A stretch of DNA of 64,000 nucleotides from Microvirga splendida (GCF_016427565.1 NZ_JAELXT010000013.1:43712-107711), one strand, 5' to 3'; counted from the stretch's first letter, positions 40,562 to 49,993 are shown. The notes: generated from the sequence alone by a model not told the origin. Numbers and translations: made by a program.

Positions 40562-41884
40562 ATGTCGGTCGACACGCATTACGCCAGGAGCGGTGAACTT
40601 CGGATTGCCTATCAGGTCATTGGTCAGGGGCCGCTGGACCTGGTCTTCGTGCCGGGCTTCATCTCGAACCTGGACCTTTATTGGGATGAGCCGAACATGG
40701 CTCGCTTCCTGTCCCGGCTCGGCGCATTCAGCCGCCTGATTCTGTTCGACAAGCGGGGAACTGGCCTGTCGGACCGTCTCGGAAATCTGCCATCCCTCGA
40801 AGAGCGCATGGATGACGTGCGCGCGGTGATGGACGCAGTGGGCAGCACGAAGGCTGCCCTTTTCGGCATTTCCGAGGGAGGTGCCATGAGCATGCTCTTC
40901 GCTGCGACCTATCCGGAGCGGACCCAGGCGCTGATTCTCTATGGCACCTATGCCGACTTTCATACCTGGGTTCTGCCCCACGAGCGTTTCGAAGGATTCT
41001 TGGAGAAGATCGACCGGTCCTGGGGGCAAGGCGAGAGTCTTGCCGCCTTCGCGCCGACGAGAGTTGCGGACGAACGCTTCCGCCAATGGTGGGCGCGATT
41101 CGAGCGTCTTGGCGCCAGCCCGTCCTCAGTCATCGCACTCATGCGTATGAACAGCCAGATCGACGTGCGCCACATTCTCCGGACGATCCGCGTTCCGACC
41201 CTGGTCCTGCACAGGGCAGGCGATACGCGGGTGAATGTCGAGGGCGGCCGCTATCTCGCAGCCAACATCCCCGATGCGAGGTATGTGGAATTTCCTGGCA
41301 CCGACCATCTCCTGTGGGCCAACGATGCCGACCCGGTGGCCGACGAGATCGAGGAGTTTCTCACCGGCACGCACGGCGACAGCGAGCCCGACCGGGTGCT
41401 GGCCACGGTTCTGTTCACGGACATCATCGATTCGACCAGCAAGGCGGAGAAGCTGGGTGACCGCAGCTGGCATGCGCTCCTGGACCAGCATGACCGGATC
41501 GTCCGCAACGAGATCATTCGTTTCAAGGGACGGGAGGTCAAGACGCTCGGTGACGGGTTTCTGGCAACTTTCGACGGTCCCGCGCGCGCTGTGCGGTGTG
41601 CGGGGGCCATCATCGCAGGTCTGGGTTCGCTAGGGCTGCAGGTCCGCTGCGGAGTCCATACGGGCGAGATCGAGATGAAGGGTCACGATATCGGCGGCAT
41701 CGCGGTTCATATCGCATCCCGCATCGCCGCGCTGGCGGATGGCAGCGAAGTCCTGGTGTCCCGAACGGTGCGCGATCTCGTCGCCGGTTCCAACCTGCAC
41801 CTGGAGGATCGAGGCGCCCACTCCCTCAAGGGGCTGAGTGAGCCCATGCCGCTTTTCGCAGCTGCCGGCAGTCAGAGGGCCTGA
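40562..41884 (+). CDS. Alpha/beta hydrolase fused to a class III adenylate/guanylate cyclase domain
   Basis: A 440-residue fusion. Residues about 1-270 are an alpha/beta hydrolase (nucleophile in FGISEGG, Ser104; acid AGDTRVN; His in PGTDHLLW). Residues about 278-435 are a class III nucleotide cyclase: metal Asp287 in FTDIIDS and Asp331 in LGDGF, adenine-contact Lys327. The normally Asn position of the VN..R transition-state motif is His383 (IAVHIASR), with Arg387 kept; the same VHI form is seen in related hydrolase-cyclases. It likely makes cAMP in response to a small-molecule or pH signal sensed by the hydrolase half; this is inference. A GGAG site precedes ATG 40562. Confidence 0.88.
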   Translation: MSVDTHYARSGELRIAYQVIGQGPLDLVFVPGFISNLDLYWDEPNMARFLSRLGAFSRLILFDKRGTGLSDRLGNLPSLEERMDDVRAVMDAVGSTKAALFGISEGGAMSMLFAATYPERTQALILYGTYADFHTWVLPHERFEGFLEKIDRSWGQGESLAAFAPTRVADERFRQWWARFERLGASPSSVIALMRMNSQIDVRHILRTIRVPTLVLHRAGDTRVNVEGGRYLAANIPDARYVEFPGTDHLLWANDADPVADEIEEFLTGTHGDSEPDRVLATVLFTDIIDSTSKAEKLGDRSWHALLDQHDRIVRNEIIRFKGREVKTLGDGFLATFDGPARAVRCAGAIIAGLGSLGLQVRCGVHTGEIEMKGHDIGGIAVHIASRIAALADGSEVLVSRTVRDLVAGSNLHLEDRGAHSLKGLSEPMPLFAAAGSQRA

Positions 41885-41959
41885 AGCCGCAGCGGTCTGG
41901 CGTTCGCCGTTGCACGACATATCTAAAGCTCTCCAGTTCAAAGCAAGAGATCTCGTCAT

Positions 41960-43327
41960 ATGTCCGAGTCCGACCGCGAAGCGAACCGCTTCTCCGCGCG
42001 TGCTGCCCGTTATGCCCGCGTCGGAGCCAACATGGGCGGCGTGGCGGCCCGCATGGCGGGATCGCGCCTGTTCAGGGGCGATGACCGCGATGCCTCCAAC
42101 GCGGCGGTGCTGGCCCAGGCGCTGGGCGGCCTGAAAGGCCCGATCATGAAGGTGGCGCAGCTTCTCGCCACCATCCCCGACCTCATCCCGCCGGAATATG
42201 CCGCCGAGCTGCAGAAGCTCCAGAGCGAGGCGCCGCCCATGGGAGCGGCCTTCGTGAAAAGGCGCATGCAGGCGGAGCTGGGGCCGCAATGGCAGGGACG
42301 GTTCGGCTCCTTCGAGCTGACCCCCTCGGCCGCCGCCTCCCTAGGCCAGGTTCACCGGGCGACCACGAAGGACGGCGAGGCGCTCGCCTGCAAGCTCCAG
42401 TATCCGGACATGCAATCTGCCGTGGAGGCGGATCTGCAGCAGCTCGAATGGGTTTTCGCCGTCCATCGCCGCATGGACCCGGCCATCGACACCCGCGAGA
42501 TTGCCAAGGAGATCGGCGAACGGGTGCGCGAGGAGCTCGATTACGAGCGCGAGGCCAAGCACGCGGCGCTCTATGCCCAGACCCTGTCCGACATAGGCGA
42601 AGTGAGGGTGCCGCAGGTCCATCCGGAGCTGTCCACCAAGCGCCTCTTGTCCCTCCAATGGCTGGAGGGCGAGAAGATCCTGGGCTTCACCGAGGCGCCG
42701 GTCGAGATCCGCAACCGCCTGGCGGTGGCCATGTTCAAGGCCTGGTGGCACCCGTTCAGCCATGCGGCCGTCATCCATGGCGATCCGCATCTCGGCAATT
42801 ACACAGTCTTCTCCGAGGACGGGGAGGCGAGGGGCATCAACCTTCTCGATTACGGCTGCGTCCGCATCTTCCACCCGCGCTTCGTCGGCGGGGTGGTCGA
42901 TCTCTACCGAGGTCTGCAGACCGACGACCGGGCCCGGATCGTCCATGCCTACGAGACCTGGGGCTTCAAGAGCCTGTCGAACGAGCTCATCGACATCCTC
43001 AACATCTGGGCCCGCTTCATCTACGCGCCGCTCCTCGACGACCGGATCCGCACCGTGGCCGACGGGGTCAAGCCCGGGGAATACGGCCGCCGGCAGGCCT
43101 TCGAAGTGCACAAGGCCCTGAAGGAGAAGGGCCCGGTCACGGTCCCGCGCGAGTTCGTGTTCATGGACCGGGCTGCGGTGGGCTTGGGAGCCGTCTTCCT
43201 GCACCTTAAGGCCGAGCTGAACTACCACCACCTCTTCGAGAACGAGATCGCGCGGTTCTCCCTGGAGAGCCTGGAGCAGAGGCAGGGGGAAGTTCTGGCA
43301 GCTTCCGGTTTACCACGTCCTGTGTAA
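41960..43327 (+). CDS. ABC1/AarF-family atypical kinase (UbiB-like)
   Basis: A 455-residue ABC1-family protein. The N-terminal motif, usually KxGQ, reads MKVAQLLA; then the Ala-rich loop SAAASLGQVHRA replacing the glycine loop, the Lys in ACKLQYP, HGDPHLGNY as catalytic loop and LLDYG as the DFG equivalent. No C-terminal membrane helices as in UbiB are obvious. The family supports ubiquinone synthesis or lipid handling; a direct role is not shown. It begins 75 bases after the hydrolase-cyclase gene. Confidence 0.9.
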   Translation: MSESDREANRFSARAARYARVGANMGGVAARMAGSRLFRGDDRDASNAAVLAQALGGLKGPIMKVAQLLATIPDLIPPEYAAELQKLQSEAPPMGAAFVKRRMQAELGPQWQGRFGSFELTPSAAASLGQVHRATTKDGEALACKLQYPDMQSAVEADLQQLEWVFAVHRRMDPAIDTREIAKEIGERVREELDYEREAKHAALYAQTLSDIGEVRVPQVHPELSTKRLLSLQWLEGEKILGFTEAPVEIRNRLAVAMFKAWWHPFSHAAVIHGDPHLGNYTVFSEDGEARGINLLDYGCVRIFHPRFVGGVVDLYRGLQTDDRARIVHAYETWGFKSLSNELIDILNIWARFIYAPLLDDRIRTVADGVKPGEYGRRQAFEVHKALKEKGPVTVPREFVFMDRAAVGLGAVFLHLKAELNYHHLFENEIARFSLESLEQRQGEVLAASGLPRPV

Positions 43328-43385
43328 TGAGGTTGCATCTTTCGTGATCCGGCCTTAGAGGCTTACGATGCGTTAGGGGCAGCCG

Positions 43386-44603
43386 ATGAAGATCGCTTTC
43401 GTTCACCAGAACTTTCCGGGCCAGTTCCTGCGGCTGGCCGGGTCCTTCGCCGCCGAGGGGCACGAGGTCGTGGGCCTCGGAATGGTCAAGCAATGCTCCA
43501 TTCCCGGGGTGAAATACTTCTCCTACGATGCGGTGCCGGGACCCGAGGATGCGCCCTATCAGAACCGTTATTCCCCGGTCATCCCGCGCCTGCGCAGGGC
43601 CTACGGCGTCGCTTACCGGGCCAAGGCGCTGGCTGAGCAGGGCTTCGAGCCGGACGTGGTGGTGGTCAATACGGGCTGGGGCGAGAACCTGTTTCTCAAG
43701 GACATCTGGCCGAAGGCCAAGCACGTCGCCTATTTCGAATATTATTACCACGCCAAGGGCCAGGACCTCGACTTCGATCCCGAGTTCCCGGTCACCAACG
43801 AGGAGGTGATCTGGCGCCTGCGCCTGAAGAATTCCATGCAGCTCGGCGCCCTGGATGCCGCCGATGCCGCGGTGGCGCCCACACGCTACCAGCGCGACAC
43901 CTTCCCGGAATACCTGCGCGACCGGCTCGCCATCATCCATGACGGCATCGACACCAAGCGCCTCGTCCCCGACCGGAACGTCCGGATCAGGCTCGGCCAG
44001 GACGGGCCGCCGCTGACCCGCAACACCCCCGTCGTGACCTATGTCACCCGCAACATCGAGCCGATGCGGGGCGCCCATGTGGTCTTCAAGAGCCTGCCCT
44101 ACCTGCTCGACATCAACCCGGAGCTGCGGGTGGTGATCATCGGCGGCAAGGGCACCAGCTATTCCGGCTCCGCACCGGGCGGGCAGTCCTGGTTCGACGT
44201 GTTCAAGTCCCGGATCGAGCGGCCGGTGGACTGGTCCCGGGTCCATTTCGTCGGAAACTTGCCCTACGACCAATTCGTGAAGGTGCTCCAGGTCTCCTCG
44301 GCCCATGTCTACATGACCTATCCGTTCGTCCTGTCCTGGTCCTCCATCGAATCCATGGCCCTGGAGTGCCGGATCGTGGCCTCCGACACGGAACCGGTGC
44401 GCGAGATCATCCAGGACGGGGTCAACGGTCGGCTCTTTTCCTTCTTCGACGAGAAGGCCCTGGCCGAGCGGGTGCGCGAGACCCTGGCCGAGAAGGAGAA
44501 GTCCGCCGCCATGGCCGCGGAGGCCCGCCGAATCGCCGTTGCGAAGTACGATTATGAAACGGTGTGTCTGCCCCAGTGGCGCGAGTTCCTGGGGATCAAA
44601 TAA
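43386..44603 (+). CDS. Glycosyltransferase family 4 protein
   Basis: A 405-residue GT-B-fold glycosyltransferase. N-terminal MKIAFVHQNFPGQFL, a central variable half, then the donor-binding half: VTYVTRNIEPMRGAH, VHFVGNLPYDQF, and SWSSIESMALECRIVASDTEPVREII, with the E-x7-E region of family GT4. The acceptor is unknown; it probably makes an exported or surface glycan. An AGGGGC ribosome site lies six bases before ATG 43386. Confidence 0.88.
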   Translation: MKIAFVHQNFPGQFLRLAGSFAAEGHEVVGLGMVKQCSIPGVKYFSYDAVPGPEDAPYQNRYSPVIPRLRRAYGVAYRAKALAEQGFEPDVVVVNTGWGENLFLKDIWPKAKHVAYFEYYYHAKGQDLDFDPEFPVTNEEVIWRLRLKNSMQLGALDAADAAVAPTRYQRDTFPEYLRDRLAIIHDGIDTKRLVPDRNVRIRLGQDGPPLTRNTPVVTYVTRNIEPMRGAHVVFKSLPYLLDINPELRVVIIGGKGTSYSGSAPGGQSWFDVFKSRIERPVDWSRVHFVGNLPYDQFVKVLQVSSAHVYMTYPFVLSWSSIESMALECRIVASDTEPVREIIQDGVNGRLFSFFDEKALAERVRETLAEKEKSAAMAAEARRIAVAKYDYETVCLPQWREFLGIK

Positions 44604-44717
44604 TTCCACGAAACATTGATAAAGTTTTCGCCGGGAGCCATTCGGAAGATTGCGGCTCCTCACCGCATGCGTTAAACGCAGCAATTAACACGTGACGCTC
44701 AAACAGGGCTTTGAATC

Positions 44718-45011
44718 ATGGCCGATACAAAACATGCGCCGCATGGGGGCTACAGTCCGGATATGGACGGCCGCGCCCATGAGGCGACCTACAACGGGTT
44801 CATCCAGTTCGCTGAAATCAGCACCGCCGTCGTGATCTGCTTCATGCTGGCCTTGGCCGTCGGCGGCATCAAGCACGCCTGGCTGACGGCGATCTTCGGC
44901 GTCGTCCTCTCCCTCGCCGCGGGCGGGCTCGGGGCCGTGGCCCCCTCCATCGGTGTGCGGGCTCCCGCAGCCGTGGGCGTTCTTCTCCTCCTGGCGCTCA
45001 TCTTCTACTGA
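44718..45011 (+). CDS. Aa3-type cytochrome c oxidase subunit IV-like small membrane protein
   Basis: A 97-residue protein. The N-terminal half (DMDGRAHEATYNGFIQFAEIS then hydrophobic AVVICFMLALAVGG) matches the short aa3-type oxidase subunit IV domain (COX4_pro_2), and two more hydrophobic stretches extend to the C-terminus. It lies 73 bases upstream of pntAA on the same strand, far from any oxidase genes in this window, so it may accompany the transhydrogenase complex instead. This pairing recurs in the Methylobacteriaceae, as far as I recall. Confidence 0.75.
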   Translation: MADTKHAPHGGYSPDMDGRAHEATYNGFIQFAEISTAVVICFMLALAVGGIKHAWLTAIFGVVLSLAAGGLGAVAPSIGVRAPAAVGVLLLLALIFY

Positions 45012-45084
45012 GCCGCGGGAGCTGTCTTCGAGAAATAGAAAGAGCTTGATTTCAAGCCATTGACCAAATCGCAGGGGGGCCACA

Positions 45085-46221
45085 ATGCGGATCGCCGTTC
45101 TCTCCGAAACCGATGGAGCGGAGACCCGTGTTTCCGCCACCCCTGAGACGGTCAAGAAATACAAAGCTTTCGGCGCGGACGTGACCGTCCAGGCCGGCGC
45201 CGGCGCCAAGGCCGGCATTCCGGACGCCGAGTTCGAGGCCGCAGGCGCCTCGGTGGCGGCGAACGCCTCCGACGCTCTCAAGGATGCCGACGTCATCCTG
45301 AAGGTCCGCCGCCCGGCCGAGGGCGAGCTGTCCGGCGCCAAGCCGGGCGCCCTCGTCATCGCCATCATGGACCCCTACGGCCAGGAAGCTGCTCTCAAGG
45401 CTCTCGCCGATGCTAATGTCGCCGCCTTCGCCATGGAGCTGATGCCCCGCATCACTCGCGCGCAGGTGATGGACGTGCTCTCCTCCCAGGCCAACCTCGC
45501 CGGCTACCGCGCGGTCATCGATGCCTCGGCCGAATACGGCCGGGCCATCCCGATGATGATGACGGCCGCCGGCACCGTGCCGGCCGCGCGCATCTTCATC
45601 ATGGGCGCGGGCGTCGCCGGCCTCCAGGCCGTCGCCACGGCCCGCCGCCTCGGTGCGGTGGTGACCGCCACGGACGTGCGCCCCGCCGCCAAGGAGCAGG
45701 TGGAAAGCCTGGGCGCCAAGTTCATCGCCGTGGAGGACGAGGAGTTCAAGCAGGCCGAGACCGCCGGCGGCTACGCCAAGGAAATGTCGGCGGAGTACCG
45801 GGCCAAGCAGGCCGAACTGGTCGCCTCCCACATCGCCAAGCAGGACATCGTCGTCACCACGGCCCTGATCCCCGGCCGCCCGGCCCCCAAGCTCATCACC
45901 CGCGCCATGGTCGAATCCATGAAGCCCGGCTCGGTCATCATCGATCTGGCGGTGGAGCGCGGCGGCAACGTCGAAATGGCCCAGGCCGGGCAGGTGGTGG
46001 AGCATAACGGCGTGAAGATCGTGGGCCACAACAACGTGCCCGGACGTCTCGCCGCCACGGCCTCCAGCCTCTACGCGAAGAACCTCTACGCCTTCGTCGA
46101 GACGCTGGTGAACAAGGATACCAAGGAACTGGCCGTGAAGTGGGACGACGAGCTGGTCAAGGCCACCTGCCTGACCCGCGATGGCGCCATCGTTCACACC
46201 GCCTTCCAGCCGACCGCCTAA
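45085..46221 (+). CDS. pntAA: NAD(P)+ transhydrogenase (Re/Si-specific) subunit alpha, part 1
   Basis: A 378-residue NAD(H)-binding dI subunit of proton-translocating transhydrogenase, which drives NADP+ reduction by NADH with the proton gradient. AlaDH/PNT-N domain to about 140; the Rossmann motif is MGAGVAGLQAVATARRLGA (about 173), then TDVRP, and TTALIPGRPAPKL. An AGGGGGG ribosome site precedes ATG 45085. Split alpha genes (pntAA, pntAB) are the alphaproteobacterial arrangement. Confidence 0.96.
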   Translation: MRIAVLSETDGAETRVSATPETVKKYKAFGADVTVQAGAGAKAGIPDAEFEAAGASVAANASDALKDADVILKVRRPAEGELSGAKPGALVIAIMDPYGQEAALKALADANVAAFAMELMPRITRAQVMDVLSSQANLAGYRAVIDASAEYGRAIPMMMTAAGTVPAARIFIMGAGVAGLQAVATARRLGAVVTATDVRPAAKEQVESLGAKFIAVEDEEFKQAETAGGYAKEMSAEYRAKQAELVASHIAKQDIVVTTALIPGRPAPKLITRAMVESMKPGSVIIDLAVERGGNVEMAQAGQVVEHNGVKIVGHNNVPGRLAATASSLYAKNLYAFVETLVNKDTKELAVKWDDELVKATCLTRDGAIVHTAFQPTA

Positions 46222-46242
46222 ACCGTCCAAGGAGAGGACACC

Positions 46243-46692
46243 ATGGCAACGCTTACGCCCGAACAGGCTGTCGAGCAGGCCCGAGTGGCGGCCGAGGTCG
46301 CCCGCCGTGCCGCCGAGTCGGCCCAGTCCATCGCCGACCAGCTGGCCGACACGGCAGGCCACGCCGCCGCGGCCGTCACCTACGGGGCCGTGGACCCCAC
46401 GGTGTTCCGGCTGGCCATCTTCGTGCTCGCGATCTTCGTCGGCTACTACGTGGTCTGGCAGGTGACGCCGGCCCTGCACACGCCGCTGATGTCGGTCACC
46501 AATGCCATCTCGTCCGTGATCGTGGTGGGCGCCGTCCTGGCGGTGGGCGTCGACGTGGCGCCTGCCCTCGGCGAAGGGCCGATCTGGTCCCGGGCGCTCG
46601 GCTTCATCGGCCTCGTCCTGGCGGCCATCAACATCTTCGGCGGCTTCCTGGTGACCCAGCGCATGCTCGCCATGTACCGCAAGAAGGGGTGA
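46243..46692 (+). CDS. pntAB: NAD(P)+ transhydrogenase subunit alpha, part 2
   Basis: A 149-residue membrane part of the alpha subunit. An Ala-rich helix (about 1-45) precedes four hydrophobic segments including [25 protein letters not shown], the family hallmark of the proton channel. A GGAGAGG ribosome site is just upstream. It lies 21 bases after pntAA and 4 before pntB, one operon. Confidence 0.95.
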   Translation: MATLTPEQAVEQARVAAEVARRAAESAQSIADQLADTAGHAAAAVTYGAVDPTVFRLAIFVLAIFVGYYVVWQVTPALHTPLMSVTNAISSVIVVGAVLAVGVDVAPALGEGPIWSRALGFIGLVLAAINIFGGFLVTQRMLAMYRKKG

Positions 46693-46696
46693 GGCG

Positions 46697-48094
46697 ATGT
46701 CGGCCAATCTAGCCTCGATCCTCTACCTCGTCTCGGGCGTCCTGTTCATCCTGGCCCTGCGGGGCCTGTCCCATCCCACCACCTCCCGGCAGGGCAACCT
46801 CTACGGCATGGTGGGCATGGGGATCGCCATCCTCACCACCCTGTTCGTGTCGCCGCCAAGCGGGTTCGGCGGCTGGGCGCTGGTGATCCTCGGTCTCGCC
46901 ATCGGCGGCGGCATCGGCGCGGTGATCGCCCGGCGCGTGCCGATGACGGCCATGCCCCAACTCGTGGCCGCCTTCCACTCTCTGGTGGGTCTGGCGGCGG
47001 TGCTGGTGGCGGCGGGCGCGCTCTATGCGCCGCAGGCCTTCGGCATCGGTACGGTCGGCACCATCCATGGCGGTTCGCTGTTCGAGATGGCGCTCGGCGT
47101 CGCCATCGGGGCCATCACCTTCACGGGCTCCGTGATCGCGTTTTTGAAGCTTGATGGTCGCATGTCCGGCAAGCCGATCCTGCTGCCGAGCCGGCACCTC
47201 ATCAATATCGGTCTGGCCCTTCTGCTGCTGGCGCTGCTCGTGGCCTTCATCGGCACGGAGAGCCACGCGGCCTTCTGGCTGATCGTGCTGGTCGCCTTCG
47301 TGCTCGGCGTCACCCTGATCATCCCCATCGGCGGCGCCGACATGCCGGTGGTGGTGTCGATGCTCAACTCCTATTCGGGCTGGGCTGCAGCCGGCATCGG
47401 CTTCACGCTCGGCAATCTCGCGCTCATCATCACCGGCGCGCTGGTGGGCTCCTCGGGCGCGATCCTGTCCTACATCATGTGCAAGGGCATGAACCGCTCC
47501 TTCATCTCCGTGATTCTCGGCGGCTTCGGCGGCGAAACCGCGGCAGCGGCCGGCGGCGCGGTGGAGACCCGGCCCGTGAAGCAGGGGTCGGCTGACGACG
47601 CGGCCTTCATCATGAAGAACGCCTCCAAGGTCATCATCGTGCCGGGCTACGGCATGGCGGTGGCCCAGGCGCAGCATGCGCTCCGCGAAATGGCCGATGA
47701 GCTGAAGGCCGAGGGTGTCGAGGTGAAGTACGCCATCCACCCGGTGGCAGGCCGCATGCCCGGCCACATGAACGTGCTGCTGGCGGAAGCCAGCGTTCCC
47801 TACGACGAGGTGTTCGAGCTCGAGGACATCAACGGCGAGTTCGCCCAGGCCGACGTGGCCTTCGTGATCGGCGCCAATGACGTGACCAACCCGGCCGCCA
47901 AGACCGACCCGGCCTCGCCGATCTTCGGCATGCCGATCCTCGACGTGGAGCGCGCCAAGACGGTGCTGTTCATCAAGCGCGGCATGGGTTCCGGCTATGC
48001 GGGCGTGGAGAACGAGCTGTTCTTCCGTGACAACACCATGATGCTCTTCGGCGACGCCAAGAAAGTCGTCGACGAGATCCTCAAGAACCTCTGA
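46697..48094 (+). CDS. pntB: NAD(P)+ transhydrogenase subunit beta
   Basis: A 465-residue subunit with about nine membrane helices (1-270) carrying the proton path, then the NADP(H)-binding dIII domain (about 295-465) with VPGYGMAVAQAQH, HPVAGRMPGHMNVLL and IGANDVTNPAAK. It ends near DEILKNL as family members do. A hairpin terminator follows. Confidence 0.96.
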   Translation: MSANLASILYLVSGVLFILALRGLSHPTTSRQGNLYGMVGMGIAILTTLFVSPPSGFGGWALVILGLAIGGGIGAVIARRVPMTAMPQLVAAFHSLVGLAAVLVAAGALYAPQAFGIGTVGTIHGGSLFEMALGVAIGAITFTGSVIAFLKLDGRMSGKPILLPSRHLINIGLALLLLALLVAFIGTESHAAFWLIVLVAFVLGVTLIIPIGGADMPVVVSMLNSYSGWAAAGIGFTLGNLALIITGALVGSSGAILSYIMCKGMNRSFISVILGGFGGETAAAAGGAVETRPVKQGSADDAAFIMKNASKVIIVPGYGMAVAQAQHALREMADELKAEGVEVKYAIHPVAGRMPGHMNVLLAEASVPYDEVFELEDINGEFAQADVAFVIGANDVTNPAAKTDPASPIFGMPILDVERAKTVLFIKRGMGSGYAGVENELFFRDNTMMLFGDAKKVVDEILKNL

Positions 48095-48116
48095 TCGTCC
48101 GATCGGAGAAGCGTTC

Positions 48117-48142
48117 AATGCCCGGCCTCCGTGCCGGGCATT
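48117..48142 (+). terminator. Terminator after pntB
   Basis: Perfect 10-bp stem AATGCCCGGC/GCCGGGCATT (48117-48126 with 48133-48142) with a six-base loop, 22 bases after the pntB stop. The run after it is ATCCTCC, a weak U-tract. Confidence 0.6.
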
Positions 48143-48280
48143 ATCCTCCCCCTTTGTGCTCACCTTCTGGAGCATAATCTGGAGCGGAAATCCGGGTTCT
48201 CCTCGTACGGTTATTGATACCTTGTATCTCCGTCTGCTAACCCTCCCCGAAGACACAATGCACGGCCGACGGGGGCACAA

Positions 48281-48733
48281 GTGAACGAGCAGGAGTTCTG
48301 GAGCATCATCCATCTTCTCGACTGGGAGGAGGCGGGCGATGACGACGCAGTCTTACAGCCGGCTGCGGAAGCTCTATCGAAGAGGTCAATTGCGGAGATC
48401 CAAGCTTTCGAGGACATCCTGAGCCGGAAGCTCCATGCCCTCGATACGAGAGCCCACGCGCAGAGTATCGGGACCGACGCCTATATCAATGATGACGAGT
48501 TCTTCTCGGCCGACGCCTTTCTCTATGCCCGCTGCGTCGTGGTTGCCAATGGCCGAGGGCTTTACGAGATGGTTCTGTCCGATCCAGCGAAGTTCCCTCA
48601 GGACCTTGAGTTCGAGTCCCTTCTGAGCCTCGCCTATGCGGCCTTCGAGCTGAAGACGGGCGAGGAATGCCGCGGCTTCGAGACGAGTGTGAGCTACGAG
48701 ACGTTCAGCAACCGGACTGGCTGGAATCAGTGA
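48281..48733 (+). CDS. DUF4240 domain protein
   Basis: A 150-residue protein of the DUF4240 family: MNEQEFWSIIHLLDW, AEIQAFEDILSRKLHALD and FLYARCVVVANGRGLYEMV match its conserved blocks. These proteins are found beside SMI1/KNR4-type proteins and may be immunity or regulatory proteins, but no toxin gene is near. GTG 48281 is the only sensible start. Function unknown. Confidence 0.8.
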   Translation: MNEQEFWSIIHLLDWEEAGDDDAVLQPAAEALSKRSIAEIQAFEDILSRKLHALDTRAHAQSIGTDAYINDDEFFSADAFLYARCVVVANGRGLYEMVLSDPAKFPQDLEFESLLSLAYAAFELKTGEECRGFETSVSYETFSNRTGWNQ

Positions 48734-48896
48734 CGCCGAGAAACGCTGGGAGCTTGTCGGTTCGCAAGAGAATGTTGCCGAAAGGGCGGGACTTGCGGTT
48801 GAAAGCGCAAAAGGACAGAAGTGCCTGAGCGGACTGCGCCATGAGCCTGGTGCCGTCGGCCACGCTGATGCCTCTCATTCGCCGTTCGGTTCTTCC

Positions 48897-49376
48897 ATGT
48901 CCTCCATCACCCTTCGCACTGCCCTCCCTGCCGACCGCGACATCGTGGTCGAGCTGATCCACCAGCTCAACGTGTTCGAGGCCGATCTCGTCGGCGACCG
49001 GCGGCGCGATTACCGGGCGGCCGAGGAATATTACGACGAGCTGATGCAGCGTCTGTCGCGCCGCAACGGCCGCATCGTTCTGGCGGAGGCGGAAGGAGTC
49101 GTCATCGCCGCGATGGGCTTCTCCCTCGATCAGGATGCGGCTTACGTGATCGACGATGTGCGCAACCATGGCACCGTGACGGACCTGATCGTGCACCACG
49201 ACTGGCGTGGGCGCGGCATCGGCCAGACGCTGCTCGACGAGGCCGAGCGCCTGACCCGGGAAGCCGGACACAAGCGCCTCGTGATCGGCGCTCTCGTGGC
49301 GAACGAACGGGCCGAGCGCACCTACCGCGCCTTTGGTTTCGAGCCTTACGTATCGATCCTGTCAAAGGAACTGTGA
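48897..49376 (+). CDS. GNAT-family N-acetyltransferase
   Basis: A 159-residue acetyltransferase. Acetyl-CoA binding is shown by VTDLIVHHDWRGRGIGQTLLDEAE (about 100-123, with the R-G-x-G-I-G pattern), followed by VANERAERTYRAFGFE typical of motif B. Acceptor unknown. Its last 31 bases overlap the 3' end of the convergent nucleotidyltransferase-like gene. Confidence 0.86.
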   Translation: MSSITLRTALPADRDIVVELIHQLNVFEADLVGDRRRDYRAAEEYYDELMQRLSRRNGRIVLAEAEGVVIAAMGFSLDQDAAYVIDDVRNHGTVTDLIVHHDWRGRGIGQTLLDEAERLTREAGHKRLVIGALVANERAERTYRAFGFEPYVSILSKEL

Positions 49377-49969
49377 GGCGTCGGATAGGCCTCCTCCCAC
49401 GTCATCAGCATTCTCAAGTCCGGCCAGCGGGCTGGCCAGTCCTTCGCCGTGACCCGCTCGCGATAGATGTCCATCTTGTGCCCGAAGAAAGGTGCCGGCC
49501 GCACGATCAGGTTCAGAAGGTCGTCGACACCGTAGGGCGCCATCACCTCCACCCGCCCTCCCGTCGATCGCGCTGCCACCGCCGTGGCGGTCTCCGCCCA
49601 ATGGGCCACGGCGTCGGCGGTGCCGCGGTAAGGCGCATCGCCGTTGCGCAGGTGCATGCGTGCCTGGTTCTTCACCGACCAGGGGATATCCGGGGCAAGG
49701 CTGCGGAGCCTGAACTCGATGGCGGCTTCCGGCTCCTTGCGGGTGTCGCGGGAATCGAAGAACAGCACATCCACATCGGCGAGCCGCGCCACGTCGATGG
49801 GTCGCCCATGCAGCACGTCCCAGACGCTGTTGCGGATGAAGCCGGCGCCGATCCAGGCATCGGGAAGCTCCAGGCTCTCCACATGCAAAAGAAGCGCATG
49901 CGAGGCTGCATGCGCTTCGAGAAGCCGTTCGATGTCGGAGATCGTCCGAAGGGGAGGGGCGGGGTTCAT
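49346..49969 (-). CDS. Nucleotidyltransferase-like protein (PF06042 family)
   Basis: A 207-residue protein of the NTP_transf_6 family: GAGFIRNSVWDVLHG, then the metal-binding pair in ADVDVLFFDSRD (VDVLFFD), and MAPYGVDDLLNLIVRPAP. Members are related to minimal nucleotidyltransferases, but the acceptor is unknown. GGAGAG is its ribosome site. It starts 24 bases after the TPR lipoprotein gene on the same strand. Confidence 0.78.
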   Translation of the reverse strand: MNPAPPLRTISDIERLLEAHAASHALLLHVESLELPDAWIGAGFIRNSVWDVLHGRPIDVARLADVDVLFFDSRDTRKEPEAAIEFRLRSLAPDIPWSVKNQARMHLRNGDAPYRGTADAVAHWAETATAVAARSTGGRVEVMAPYGVDDLLNLIVRPAPFFGHKMDIYRERVTAKDWPARWPDLRMLMTWEEAYPTPHSSFDRIDT

Positions 49970-49993
49970 GCCGCCACGCTCTCCGGAAGCCTT

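Noticed and set aside
44672..44688. Two TTAA half-sites before the oxidase-subunit-like gene
   Set aside because: The spacer is nine bases, not seven, so it does not fit the CtrA consensus.
45052..48313. Two long minus-strand frames opposite pntAA-pntAB-pntB
   Set aside because: The three transhydrogenase genes are clear; the opposite frames are His/Gly/Asp-rich shadows.
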